From the NCBI RefSeq assembly GCF_900249755.1, contig NZ_LT976853.1, forward strand, positions 2,496,057 through 2,560,056: DNA of 64,000 nucleotides, given 5' to 3'. How positions within the stretch are numbered: the first letter of the stretch is position 1; every line of letters begins with the position of its first letter. Position numbers and translations under genes: made by a program. The notes beneath the pieces were generated by a model that had not been told where the DNA came from, made no database searches, and saw nothing but the letters and a program-made list of their open reading frames with translations. Source of the stretch: Cupriavidus taiwanensis (lineage in GTDB: Bacteria > Pseudomonadota > Gammaproteobacteria > Burkholderiales > Burkholderiaceae). Below, piece by piece: positions 37,227 to 46,285 of the stretch.

Positions 37227-38078
37227 ATGAGCGAACAGGATCCGCGCGCGGACGCCACCGATGCCTCCCCCGCCACCGGCGCGGCAGTGCGGCAGGCCTA
37301 TCCGCAGCCGCTGCTGCCGCGCAACCTGCGCAACTGGATGATGGTCTGGTACCGCAACTACATGGTGTGGAAGAAGCTGGCCATCCCGTCGATGATCGGC
37401 AACCTCGCCGACCCGATGATCTACCTGTTCGGCCTCGGACTCGGGCTGGGGCTGATGGTCGGCAAGGTCGACGGCGTGTCGTATATCGCCTTCCTGGCGG
37501 CCGGCACCACCGCGTCCAGCGTGATGATGTCGGCCAGCTTCGAGTCGATGTACTCGGCGTTCTCGCGCATGCATGTGCAGCGCACCTGGGAAGCGATCAT
37601 GCATGCCCCGCTGACGCTGGGCGACGTGGTGCTGGGCGAGATCGCCTGGGCCGCCAGCAAGGCGGTGCTGTCGGGGCTGGCCATCATGCTGGTGGCGGGC
37701 GCGCTCGGCTATGCGCAGATGCCGGGCGCGCTGCTGGCGCTGCCGGTGATCGTGCTGGCCGGCATCGCCTTCGCCGCGCTGGCGATGATCGTCACCGCGC
37801 TGGCGCCCAGCTACGACTTCTTCATGTTCTACCAGACCCTGGTGATGACGCCGATGCTGCTGCTGTCGGGCGTGTTCTTCCCGCTGGAACAGCTGCCCGA
37901 AGGCGTGCAGGCCGCGACCAACACGCTGCCGCTGGCGCACGCGGTGGCGCTGATCCGTCCGCTGATGCTGGGCCGCCCGGTCGACGGCGCCGGCCTGCAT
38001 CTGGCGGTGCTGGGCGCCTATGCGGTGGCCGCGCTGGTGGTATGCCTGGTGCTGCTGCGCCGCCGGCTGCTGCGCTGA
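37227..38078 (+). CDS. NodJ-type ABC-2 permease
   Basis: A 283-residue ABC-2 membrane permease with six predicted helices, matching NodJ in length and in segments such as GNLADPMIYLFGLGLGLG, ASFESMYSAFSRMHVQRTWE and LLLSGVFFPLEQLPEGVQ. It follows its ATPase partner after 14 bp. Together they form an exporter, probably of an oligosaccharide or lipid-linked substrate. An SD-like GAGGGACTG precedes the ATG. Confidence 0.88.
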   Translation: MSEQDPRADATDASPATGAAVRQAYPQPLLPRNLRNWMMVWYRNYMVWKKLAIPSMIGNLADPMIYLFGLGLGLGLMVGKVDGVSYIAFLAAGTTASSVMMSASFESMYSAFSRMHVQRTWEAIMHAPLTLGDVVLGEIAWAASKAVLSGLAIMLVAGALGYAQMPGALLALPVIVLAGIAFAALAMIVTALAPSYDFFMFYQTLVMTPMLLLSGVFFPLEQLPEGVQAATNTLPLAHAVALIRPLMLGRPVDGAGLHLAVLGAYAVAALVVCLVLLRRRLLR

Positions 38079-38117
38079 CTCCGCCCGGTGCCAGGCTCAA
38101 CTACTACTACGAGTTCC

Positions 38118-38444
38118 ATGCAGTCTTTATTTCCCCGCTTGCGTCGCAACCGGCGCAACGATAGCCAGACCTCTGCCACCCTGCCGCGCATCGCGCTGAG
38201 GCTGGCGGCCGCCTGCTCCGTCGCGCCGCTGGCCGGCTGCATGGTGGTCGGCGCCACCGTGGCGGTCGGCAGCGCCGCGGTGTCGACGGTGGCGACGGTG
38301 GGATCGGCCGCCGTCAGCGTCGCCTCGACCGCGGTCGGCGCGACCTACGACGTCACTGCCGCCGGCGTGAAGGCAGTGGCCGGCAGCGACGAGCCGCCGC
38401 CGGAACCGTCACCGGCGGCCCCAGGAACCACCTCGATACAGTAG
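38118..38444 (+). CDS. small putative lipoprotein, unknown function
   Basis: A 108-residue protein. An N-terminal basic stretch is followed by a hydrophobic segment and a lipobox-like APLAGC at about residue 38, suggesting a lipoprotein with a long signal. The mature part is Ala/Val/Ser-rich and repetitive (AVGSAAVSTVATVGSAAVSV), ending in a Pro-rich tail. I do not recognise a family. The ATG at 38118 is used; a GTG at 38088 is possible. It is 39 bp after the NodJ-type gene and may be co-transcribed. Confidence 0.65.
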   Translation: MQSLFPRLRRNRRNDSQTSATLPRIALRLAAACSVAPLAGCMVVGATVAVGSAAVSTVATVGSAAVSVASTAVGATYDVTAAGVKAVAGSDEPPPEPSPAAPGTTSIQ

Positions 38445-38448
38445 CGCC

Positions 38449-39654
38449 TCAGCCGCCCAGGCCGCGCAGCAGGTCGGCCTTCAGGTCCTCGACCGACTCC
38501 AGCCCCACCGCCAGCCGGATCAGCCCTTCGCTGACGCCCGCGGCCGCCTTGGCCTCGGGGCTGACGCGCGCGTGCGTGGTGGTGTACGGGTGGGTGATGG
38601 TGGTGCGGGTGTCGCCCAGGTTGCCGGTGATCGAGCACAGCCGCGTGTTGTCGATCACGCGCCAGGCGTTGGCGCGCTGCTGCTCGGGCGTGGCGCCCTT
38701 GAGCTCGAACGAGACGATCGCGCCTCCGCCGCTTTGCTGGCGCATCGCGATCTGGTGCTGCGGGTGCGATGCCAGCGCCGGGTGGAACACGCGCGCCACA
38801 GCCGGGTGCGATTCCAGGAACTGCGCCAGCGCCAGCGCGCTCGCCGAATGGCGCTCCATGCGGATCGCCAGCGTCTCCATGCCCTTGAGCAGCACCCATG
38901 CATTGAACGCCGACAGCGTCGGCCCCGCGGTGCGCACGAACGGGAACACCTTGCCCATGATGAAGTCGTGCGAGCCCAGCACCGCGCCGCCCAGCACGCG
39001 GCCCTGGCCGTCGATATGCTTGGTGGCCGAGTGCACCACGATGTCGGCGCCAAATTTCATCGGCTGCTGCAGCGCGGGCGAGCAGAAGCAGTTGTCGACC
39101 ACCAGCAGCGCGCCGGCGTCATGGGCGATGTCCGCCACCGCCGCGATGTCGGCCACTTCGGTCAGCGGATTCGACGGCGTTTCGAGGAAGAACAGCTTGG
39201 TGTTCGGGCGCACCGCGGCGCGCCACGCGTTCAGGTCGCTCGGATCGACGAAGGTGGTCTCGACGCCGAACTTGCCGAAGATATTGCTGAACAGCGTCAT
39301 GGTCGAGCCGAAGATCGCGCGCGAGCTGACCAGGTGGTCGCCGGCCTGCATCGACGACAGCACCACCGACAGGATCGCGCTCATGCCCGAGGCGGTCGCC
39401 ATGCAGGCCTGCGCCCCTTCCAGCGCGGCCAGCCGCGACTGGAACATCGACACGGTCGGGTTGGTGAAGCGCGAATAGGTGTAGCCCTCTTCCGAGTTGG
39501 CAAAGCGCTCGGCGGCTTCGGCGGCGCTGTTGAAGCAGAAGCTCGAGGTCAGGTACATGGCCTCGGAGTGCTCCATGAACTCGCTGCGCAGCGTGCCGGC
39601 GCGCACGCCGAGGGTGTCGATGCCGAGCGATTCGGGATTGAGCGGTTGGTTCAT
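38449..39654 (-). CDS. metZ: O-succinylhomoserine sulfhydrylase
   Basis: A 401-residue PLP enzyme of the Cys/Met-metabolism family that makes homocysteine from O-succinylhomoserine and sulfide. The PLP lysine is K212 in HSATKHIDGQGR, with YTYSRFTNPTVSMFQ upstream and GNLGDTRTTITHPYTTTHARV near the C-terminus. The ATG at 39654 (MNQPLNPESLGIDTLGVRAG) is the family start; the open frame to 39708 is not. A terminator upstream separates it from purF, so it probably has its own promoter. Confidence 0.93.
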   Translation of the reverse strand: MNQPLNPESLGIDTLGVRAGTLRSEFMEHSEAMYLTSSFCFNSAAEAAERFANSEEGYTYSRFTNPTVSMFQSRLAALEGAQACMATASGMSAILSVVLSSMQAGDHLVSSRAIFGSTMTLFSNIFGKFGVETTFVDPSDLNAWRAAVRPNTKLFFLETPSNPLTEVADIAAVADIAHDAGALLVVDNCFCSPALQQPMKFGADIVVHSATKHIDGQGRVLGGAVLGSHDFIMGKVFPFVRTAGPTLSAFNAWVLLKGMETLAIRMERHSASALALAQFLESHPAVARVFHPALASHPQHQIAMRQQSGGGAIVSFELKGATPEQQRANAWRVIDNTRLCSITGNLGDTRTTITHPYTTTHARVSPEAKAAAGVSEGLIRLAVGLESVEDLKADLLRGLGG

Positions 39655-39978
39655 GCTGGTGGCGCGGTCGTACCCGCGCGAAGGCGATGGTTTCGACAAG
39701 CCGCGCACCGGCCCGTGGGCGGCGCGCGGCCATGAAAAAAGCCCGTGCGATCGAAGGGTCGGATCGACGGGCTTGCTGTTCTGCGAATGGCCTTGGGCTT
39801 CAGGCTGTGGCGGCCGGCTTCCGGGGATCGCGGTGCCGGCAAGGCGCTGCGCATCGGGAATCGTTGCTGGCTACCATCTCTTTAGCTGTTTCGGGCTGTA
39901 CCCGCGTCCGCAAGCTGACTGTCAAATCGACGCCCGGCCATGTTACGGCCGGGCATCGCATTCGTCAACGCGCGCGGC
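39655..39978 (-). other. purF-metZ intergenic region
   Basis: A 324-bp gap between two minus-strand genes, without a coding region I can support. It contains a hairpin GCCCGGCC/GGCCGGGC (39932-39954) with no T-run soon after purF, and the intrinsic terminator at 39735-39774. I looked for a SAM riboswitch before metZ and did not recognise one. Confidence 0.5.
39735..39774 (-). terminator. intrinsic terminator between purF and metZ
   Basis: On the minus strand AGCCCGTCGATC pairs, with one bulge, with GATCGCACGGGCT and is followed by TTTTTT. It ends 80 bp before the metZ start, so it should close the purF transcript. Confidence 0.8.
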
Positions 39979-41508
39979 TTACTCGTTGCCGCCGGAGCGC
40001 TGCAGGTGCAGCTGCGAGCGCTCGGTGTCACCGCCGGTGCCGTCGCGGTCGGCCTGGCTGCGCGCGGTTTCCAGGCGGTCCAGGTAGGCCTCGTCGATAT
40101 CGCCGGTGATGTAGCGGCCGTCGAAGCACGAGGCGTCGAAGTCCTTCAGCGCGGGGTTGATGTCGCGCACCGCCTGCTTCATCGCTTCGACGTCCTGGTA
40201 CACCAGCTTGTCGGCGCCGATGATCTTCGCGATCTCTTCGTGGGTGCGGTTGTGCGCCACCAGTTCGCTGCGGGTCGGCATGTCGATGCCGTACACGTTG
40301 GGGTACTTCACCGGCGGCGCGGCCGAGGCGAAGATCACCTTGTTGGCGCCGGCATCGCGCGCCATCTGCACGATCTCGAACGAGGTGGTGCCGCGCACGA
40401 TCGAGTCATCGACGATCAGCACGTTCTTGCCCTTGAACTCGACGCCCATGGCGTTGAGCTTCTGGCGCACCGACTTCTTGCGCACCGCCTGGCCCGGCAT
40501 GATAAAGGTGCGGCCGACGTAGCGGTTCTTGAAGAAGCCTTCGCGGTAGTTCACGCCCAGGCGGTTGGCCACCTGCATCGCGGCCGGACGGCTGGAGTCG
40601 GGGATCGGCATGACCACGTCGATATCGCCGGCCGACACTTCCTGGCGGATCTTCTCGGCCAGGTAGTCGCCCATGCGCAGGCGCGCGTCATACACTGGCA
40701 CGCCGTCGATGCACGAATCCGGGCGGGCCAGGTAGACGTACTCGAAAATGCACGGGGTCAGCACCGCGTTGTCGGCGCACAGCTTGGTGTAGAGCTTGCC
40801 GTCGAGGTCGATGAAGATGGCCTCGCCCGGCGCCACGTCGCGCTCGAGCTTGTAGCCGATGCCTTCCAGCGCCACGGACTCGGAGGCCACCATCCATTCC
40901 TTGCCGGTCGGGGTCTCGACGCTGCCCAGGCACAGCGGGCGGATGCCGAACGGATCGCGCACCGCCAGCATGCCGTAGCCGGCGATCTGCGCGGCGATGG
41001 CGTACGAGCCGCGCACGCGGCGGTGCAGGCCGCTGACCGCCGTGAAGATCGTGTCCGGGTCCAGCGCCATGCCATTGCTGGCGCGCTGCAGCTCGTCGGC
41101 CAGCACGTTCAGCAGCACCTCGGTGTCCGAATGCGTGTTGATGTGGCGGCGGTCGCGGCGAAACATCTCCTCGCGCAGCTGCTCCCAGTTGGTCAGGTTG
41201 CCGTTATGCGCCAGGATCACGCCGTAGGGGGCGTTGACGTAGAACGGCTGCGCTTCTTCCTCGCTGGATGCCGAGCCGGCGGTCGGATAGCGCACCTGGC
41301 CGATACCGGCGGCGCCGGGCAGGCTGCGCATGTTGCGGGTGCGGAAGACATCGCGCACCAGGCCGTTGGCCTTGTGCATGTGGAAGGTACTGCCGTTGGC
41401 GGTGGCGATGCCGGCAGCATCCTGTCCGCGATGTTGCAACAACAGCAGGCTGTCGTAAATCAATTGGTTGACGGGCGTGGATGACACCACACCGACGATA
41501 CCGCACAT
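39979..41508 (-). CDS. purF: amidophosphoribosyltransferase
   Basis: A 509-residue PurF, catalysing the first step of purine synthesis (PRPP plus glutamine to phosphoribosylamine). Met removal exposes the N-terminal nucleophile Cys (MCGIVGVVSS). The glutaminase domain has LLLLQHRGQDAAGI, and the PRPP motif is NVLIVDDSIVRGTTS. The start at 41508 is fixed by the catalytic Cys; the frame is open to 41559. It follows cvpA on the same strand, the well-known cvpA-purF pair. Confidence 0.97.
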   Translation of the reverse strand: MCGIVGVVSSTPVNQLIYDSLLLLQHRGQDAAGIATANGSTFHMHKANGLVRDVFRTRNMRSLPGAAGIGQVRYPTAGSASSEEEAQPFYVNAPYGVILAHNGNLTNWEQLREEMFRRDRRHINTHSDTEVLLNVLADELQRASNGMALDPDTIFTAVSGLHRRVRGSYAIAAQIAGYGMLAVRDPFGIRPLCLGSVETPTGKEWMVASESVALEGIGYKLERDVAPGEAIFIDLDGKLYTKLCADNAVLTPCIFEYVYLARPDSCIDGVPVYDARLRMGDYLAEKIRQEVSAGDIDVVMPIPDSSRPAAMQVANRLGVNYREGFFKNRYVGRTFIMPGQAVRKKSVRQKLNAMGVEFKGKNVLIVDDSIVRGTTSFEIVQMARDAGANKVIFASAAPPVKYPNVYGIDMPTRSELVAHNRTHEEIAKIIGADKLVYQDVEAMKQAVRDINPALKDFDASCFDGRYITGDIDEAYLDRLETARSQADRDGTGGDTERSQLHLQRSGGNE

Positions 41509-41612
41509 GCCAAGCTCCCAGGAAAGGCTTTGATTCAGGGGCGCAGCCTGGCCCGGCATATCCTCCGGACCCCAAGGCCTGCGTTACTACCAGCCGCGCA
41601 ACGTGCCCGGCC

Positions 41613-42110
41613 TCATGTCTTCACGTACTTCGCCAGCTCCGGCGGCAGCCATGGCTTCACCGCTTCCATGGCCTGCATCACATACGGGCGGCTCACCGCA
41701 TCGCGCCAGAACGGTTCTTCCGGCATTTTCGTCAGGCTGGCCAGCGTCACCATCACCATCACCAGCAGCACGCCGCGCAGCAGGCCGAACATCAGCCCGA
41801 GGCCGCGGTCGGCGGGCTTGAGGCCGGTGCTCTCCAGCAATTGCCCGACCACCATGCCGGCCAGCGAGGCCCCCAGCACGGTGCCGATCAGCAGCGCCAC
41901 GAAGCCCAGCGCGTGGCGCGCCAGCTCGCCGCCCGGCATCGATTCCGGCATCCAGCCCGCGGCCACCGCGCCGTAGCGGAACGCCACCCAGAACGCCACC
42001 ACCCAGCCGATCAGCGAGAGCACCTCGCGCACCAGCCCGCGCAGCACGCCCAGCAGGCCCGAGGCCAGCAGGATGAAGACCACGGCATAGTCGAAGAAAG
42101 TCGGCTGCAT
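41613..42110 (-). CDS. cvpA: CvpA family membrane protein
   Basis: A 165-residue inner-membrane protein with four helices (starting FFDYAVVFILLASGLLGVLRGLVREVLSLIGW). CvpA is named for its effect on colicin V production and is linked to envelope and bile tolerance; the molecular role is unknown. The ATG at 42110 (MQPTFFDY) is used rather than the frame start at 42134. It lies between the SPOR-domain gene (42 bp) and purF (104 bp), as in many proteobacteria. Confidence 0.93.
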   Translation of the reverse strand: MQPTFFDYAVVFILLASGLLGVLRGLVREVLSLIGWVVAFWVAFRYGAVAAGWMPESMPGGELARHALGFVALLIGTVLGASLAGMVVGQLLESTGLKPADRGLGLMFGLLRGVLLVMVMVTLASLTKMPEEPFWRDAVSRPYVMQAMEAVKPWLPPELAKYVKT

Positions 42111-42152
42111 CGTTGCTTGCCGGCCGGGGCACACGCACCGGCCGGGGCGCCC

Positions 42153-42878
42153 TTACTGTTCCACGACCTTCGAGGTCAGCCCCACCGCGCGCACGCGCTT
42201 GTCGGCGGCGTCGGCGGCGTCGCGGTCATTGAAGGGACCGGCACGCAGCAGGATGCGCTCGCCATCGGCCAGCACCTTCTTTTCGACATAGGCCGGCACC
42301 TTGCTCGCCTTGAGCTTGGCCAGCCAGCCCCGGGCGCGCTCTTCGGAAGAAAACGCGCCGATCAGGATCAGGTACTTGCCGCTGCCGGGCTTGGTATCGG
42401 CCTTGGACTCGGCCCTGGTCTCGGCCTTCGCTTCAGGCTTCGGCTCGGGCTTGTCGGCGGCAGGCGCGGCGGCCTTCGGCGCATTGACGATTTCCTCGCC
42501 GGCATCCAGCGCCGCATCGTTGCGCGCGGCCGGCGCGGGCGGCAGCGGATCGGCCTTGCGCGGCTCGACGCGCGGCTTCTGCGCACCGACACCGTTGGCG
42601 ACCTTGACCGAGACATCGTCGGACACCGGCCGCGGCTTGGTCTCGAACACGATCGGCAGCACGATCACGGCGGCCACCATCAGCACCACGGCGCCGATCA
42701 GCCGGCGGCGCGCGCGCTGCTTCTGCGGGAATTCAGGGTCCAGCGTATCGTCGGCATAGTCGTCGGCCAGGCGGCGCGACGAGGCGATGCCCGCACCCGT
42801 GTCGGTGCGCTGGCGCCGCGCACGCTCGGGTGCCGGGTCGTTGCCCTTGCGGGAAGAAAACAGCGAAAGCAGGCCCAT
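42153..42878 (-). CDS. SPOR-domain (DedD-like) membrane protein
   Basis: A 241-residue protein with a basic cytoplasmic N-terminus, one membrane helix (about 57-77, IGAVVLMVAAVIVLPIVFE), a Pro/Ala/Lys-rich linker and a C-terminal SPOR domain (about 165-241, YLILIGAFSSEERARGWLAKL). SPOR domains bind denuded peptidoglycan at the division septum. Position between folC and cvpA is that of dedD, so it is probably the DedD equivalent. Confidence 0.9.
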   Translation of the reverse strand: MGLLSLFSSRKGNDPAPERARRQRTDTGAGIASSRRLADDYADDTLDPEFPQKQRARRRLIGAVVLMVAAVIVLPIVFETKPRPVSDDVSVKVANGVGAQKPRVEPRKADPLPPAPAARNDAALDAGEEIVNAPKAAAPAADKPEPKPEAKAETRAESKADTKPGSGKYLILIGAFSSEERARGWLAKLKASKVPAYVEKKVLADGERILLRAGPFNDRDAADAADKRVRAVGLTSKVVEQ

Positions 42879-42985
42879 AGATTGGTTCGGTGATACGGCC
42901 CCGTGGGCCGCTCGTTGCGTTTGCCGCTCAGTGATCGGCCAAGGCCGCCGGGGTTGCCAGCACAGCGTGCGCCGGGGCGCCCGCG

Positions 42986-44296
42986 TCAGTTTGCCTGCGT
43001 GGCACGGTAGGCCATCACGCCGGCGACGGTATAGAACGATCCGAAGACCAGAATTCTATCATTCTCGGTGGCTCGCTCGATGGCGTCGCGGAATGCCGCC
43101 TCGGGGCTGGAAAAGCAGGCCGCGGTGGCATCCGGGCCGGGGCGGAAGCCCCCTGCCTCCAGCTTCGCCAGCAGCTCCGCGGCGCTGGCCGCGCGTTCGG
43201 TCGGCAGGTCGCACAGGCACCAGTGGTCGACCTTGTCGGCCACGTGCTGCAGCACCCCGGCGATGTCCTTGTCCTGCATCGCCCCGAACACCGCATAGGT
43301 GTAGCGGAAGAACCCCATGTTCTCGAGGTTCTGCCCCAGCGTGGCGGCCGCATGCGGATTGTGCGCCACGTCGAGGATCACGGCGGGACGGCCCGGCAGC
43401 ACCTGGAACCGGCCCGGCAGCTCGACGAAGGCCAGGCCGTTGCGCACTTCCTGCGCGCTTACCGGCAGGCGCTCGCGCAGCGCCTGCAGCGCCGCCAGCG
43501 CAGCCGCTGCGTTGAGCAGCTGGTTGGCGCCGCGCAGCGCCGGATAGCCCAGGCCGTTGAGCCTGCGCCCGCCGCCGCTCCAGTCCCATTGCTGGCGCTC
43601 CTGGCCCTTGGCGGCCTGGAAATGGTAGTCGCGGCCGACCAGCCACAGTTCGGCGCCGACCGCTTCGGCGTGCGCCACCAATGACTTGGGCGGCACCGGA
43701 TCGCCGCAGATCGCGGGCACGCCCGGACGGAAGATGCCGGCCTTCTCGAAGCCGATCTGCTCGCGGGTGTTGCCCAGGTACTGGGTATGGTCGATGTCGA
43801 CGCTGGTGATGATCGCGCAGTCGGTATCGATCACATTGATCGCGTCGAGGCGGCCGCCCAGGCCGACTTCCAGCACGATCGCATCGAGGCCGGACGCGGC
43901 GAAGAAATGGAGGATCGCCAGCGTGGTGAACTCGAAGTAGGTCAGGCTGACCGGGTCGGCAAAGCTGTTGCGCGCGTGCTCGACCGCCTCGAAGTGCGGC
44001 AGCAGCTGCGCATCGGTCGCGATCTCGCCGTTCAGCCGCGCCCGCTCGTTGAACGTGATCAGGTGCGGCGAGGTATGGCAGCCCACCTTGTAGCCGGCTT
44101 CCAGCAGGATGCGCTCGAGCATGGCGCAGGTCGAACCCTTGCCGTTGGTGCCGCCCACGGTGAAGACGGCGGCGTCGATGCGCAGCCCGAGGGCTTCCTT
44201 CACGCGCGTGATGCGCGTCAGGCCCATGTCGATGCCCACGGGGTGGGCGGTTTCGAGATGGGCAAGCCATTCGGGGAGCGTGTGGAAGACAGGCAT
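42986..44296 (-). CDS. folC: folylpolyglutamate synthase/dihydrofolate synthase
   Basis: A 436-residue Mur-ligase-type enzyme that adds glutamate to dihydropteroate and folates. The P-loop is GGTNGKGSTCAM (about 48-59), with LITSVDIDHTQYLGNTREQIGFEKAGI and LDVAHNPHAA further on. It lies between accD (137 bp upstream) and the DedD-like gene, the usual accD-folC-dedD order. Confidence 0.95.
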   Translation of the reverse strand: MPVFHTLPEWLAHLETAHPVGIDMGLTRITRVKEALGLRIDAAVFTVGGTNGKGSTCAMLERILLEAGYKVGCHTSPHLITFNERARLNGEIATDAQLLPHFEAVEHARNSFADPVSLTYFEFTTLAILHFFAASGLDAIVLEVGLGGRLDAINVIDTDCAIITSVDIDHTQYLGNTREQIGFEKAGIFRPGVPAICGDPVPPKSLVAHAEAVGAELWLVGRDYHFQAAKGQERQQWDWSGGGRRLNGLGYPALRGANQLLNAAAALAALQALRERLPVSAQEVRNGLAFVELPGRFQVLPGRPAVILDVAHNPHAAATLGQNLENMGFFRYTYAVFGAMQDKDIAGVLQHVADKVDHWCLCDLPTERAASAAELLAKLEAGGFRPGPDATAACFSSPEAAFRDAIERATENDRILVFGSFYTVAGVMAYRATQAN

Positions 44297-44433
44297 TTCG
44301 GTGTGCGAGGAAAGCGTTTGCTACCAGATTCGGGCACGCGCGCGCAAAGTCAAGGGCGCGGCGCCGCAGGCATCCAGAAAAGGCGAAAGGCGCGTCAACC
44401 ACCCGCGCCTTCGGTACCGCGATACTTGCGGCG

Positions 44434-45306
44434 TTATGCCACCGCGTCGGCGGGCTGCTTCTGCAGCAGCGCCAGCAGCTGCGCCAGTTCGGCGCGCATC
44501 TTGCGGCGGTCGACGATCATGTCGATGGCGCCCTTGGTCAGCAGGAATTCCGAGCGCTGGAAGCCTTCCGGCAGCTTCTCGCGCACGGTCTGCTCGATCA
44601 CGCGCGGGCCGGCAAAGCCGATCAGCGCCTTGGGCTCGGCGATCACCACGTCGCCCAGGAAGGCGAAGCTGGCCGACACGCCGCCCATGGTCGGGTCGGT
44701 CAGCACGCTGATGAACGGCAGCCTGGCCGCGCTCAGCTGGTTCAGCATCGCCGTGGTCTTGGCCATCTGCAGCAGCGACAGCAGGCTTTCCTGCATGCGC
44801 GCGCCGCCGGTGGCGGTAAAGCAGATGAACGGCACCTTCTGCTCCAGCGCGGCCTGCGCGCCGCGCACGAAGCGCTCGCCCACCACCGAGCCCATCGAGC
44901 CGCCCATGAACTCGAACTCGAAGCAGCTCGCCACCACCGGGATGGTATGGATGGCACCGCCCATCACCACCATGGCATCGGTCTCGCCGGTGTCTTCCAT
45001 GGCGGCCTTGATGCGGTCCGGGTACTTCTTCGAATCCTTGAACTTGAGCGCGTCGACCGGCACGATCTCCTGGCCGATCTCATAGCGGCCTTCGGCGTCG
45101 AGCAGTGCGTCCAGGCGCGCCCGCGCGCGGATGCGCATATGGTGGTCGCACTTGGGGCAGACGTGCAGGTTGGCCTCGACGTCGGTCCGGTACAGGGTGG
45201 ACTCGCACGACGGGCACTTGACCCACAACCCCTCGGGGATGCCCTTGCGGGTGCTGGGGTCGGTCTGTTGAATCTTGGGGGGCAGGAGTTTATCCAACCA
45301 GCTCAT
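44434..45306 (-). CDS. accD: acetyl-CoA carboxylase carboxyltransferase subunit beta
   Basis: A 290-residue AccD, part of the carboxyltransferase that makes malonyl-CoA for fatty-acid synthesis. A C4 zinc finger is formed by C31, C34, C50 and C53. The crotonase-fold core has [18 protein letters not shown] and [19 protein letters not shown] ribosome-binding site AGGAG precedes the ATG (GAAAGGAGCTTTC). A possible promoter lies about 90 bp upstream. Confidence 0.97.
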   Translation of the reverse strand: MSWLDKLLPPKIQQTDPSTRKGIPEGLWVKCPSCESTLYRTDVEANLHVCPKCDHHMRIRARARLDALLDAEGRYEIGQEIVPVDALKFKDSKKYPDRIKAAMEDTGETDAMVVMGGAIHTIPVVASCFEFEFMGGSMGSVVGERFVRGAQAALEQKVPFICFTATGGARMQESLLSLLQMAKTTAMLNQLSAARLPFISVLTDPTMGGVSASFAFLGDVVIAEPKALIGFAGPRVIEQTVREKLPEGFQRSEFLLTKGAIDMIVDRRKMRAELAQLLALLQKQPADAVA

Positions 45307-45390
45307 GAAAGCTCCTTTCGGATGACTGCGCTGCGCCGGCAGGCCCGCGGTCGGGGCGCCGGTTGGCCGAAGGCAGGGAATCAGCCCGCG

Positions 45391-45420
45391 AATTTACCAT
45401 GCCGGCCCGGTCAGGTCGAA
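45391..45420 (-). promoter_or_regulatory. candidate accD promoter
   Basis: On the minus strand TTCGAC (45420-45415) and TAAATT (45396-45391) are 18 bp apart in the 180-bp gap between trpA and accD. The match is moderate. Confidence 0.35.
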
Positions 45421-45486
45421 GCGCAACGCGTGAATTGCGCACGATAATGCACCTCTCGCATCGACCAAAGCCGGCAATGAATCACT

Positions 45487-46284
45487 TCAGGCGTCCAGCG
45501 CCTGTCGAATTTCGGCGATGAACGATTGCAGCGCTGCGACAGCCTGCTCGCGCGGCGTGTCTTCCAGCAGCTGCACCAGGCGGCTGCCGATCACCACGGC
45601 ATCGGCCACGCTGCCGATCGCGCGCGCGGTCTGCGCGTCGCGGATGCCGAAGCCCACCCCGACCGGCAGGTTGGCGTGCTGCTTGATCAGCGGCAGCCGC
45701 GCCGCCACGCTGTCCAGGTCGATCGATGCGGAGCCGGTCACGCCCTTGAGCGAGACATAGTAAAGATAGCCGCTGGCGACCCTGGCCACCGCCTCGATGC
45801 GTGCATCGGTCGAGGTCGGCGCCAGCAGGAAGATCGGGTCCATGCCGTGGTCGCGCATCAGCCCGGCGAACGACTCGCACTCCTCGGGCGGATAGTCGAC
45901 CACCAGCACGCCGTCGACGCCGGCGGCGCTGGCCGCCTTGGCGAAGGCCGCTTCGCCCATGCGCTCGATCGGGTTGGCATAGCCCATCAGCACGACCGGG
46001 GTGTCGGCGTTGGTCTGGCGGAATTCGCGCACCCACTGCAGCACCTGCGTGAGCGACACGCCCTGCGCCAGCGCGCGCTCGGAGGCGCGCTGGATCACCG
46101 GGCCGTCGGCCATCGGATCGGAGAACGGCACGCCCAGCTCGATCACGTCGGCGCCGCCCGCCACCAGCGCGTGCATCAGCGCCACGGTCAGGCCGGGCTC
46201 GGGATCGCCGGCGGTGATGAACGGAATCAGGCCCTTCTTCTGCTGCGCGGCCAGCGCCGCGAACGTCTTCTGGATACGGGACAT
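45487..46284 (-). CDS. trpA: tryptophan synthase alpha chain
   Basis: A 265-residue TIM-barrel enzyme that cleaves indole-3-glycerol phosphate to indole. The catalytic residues E49 and D60 fall in [19 protein letters not shown], as in Salmonella TrpA. It begins one base after the DNA methyltransferase stop codon, so trpA is separated from its partner trpB by that gene but is still in one transcript. Confidence 0.97.
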   Translation of the reverse strand: MSRIQKTFAALAAQQKKGLIPFITAGDPEPGLTVALMHALVAGGADVIELGVPFSDPMADGPVIQRASERALAQGVSLTQVLQWVREFRQTNADTPVVLMGYANPIERMGEAAFAKAASAAGVDGVLVVDYPPEECESFAGLMRDHGMDPIFLLAPTSTDARIEAVARVASGYLYYVSLKGVTGSASIDLDSVAARLPLIKQHANLPVGVGFGIRDAQTARAIGSVADAVVIGSRLVQLLEDTPREQAVAALQSFIAEIRQALDA

Positions 46285-46285
46285 A

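Noticed and set aside
39655..39734. SAM riboswitch before metZ
   Set aside because: The space between the upstream terminator and the ATG is only 80 bp and I could not recognise a SAM-binding fold.
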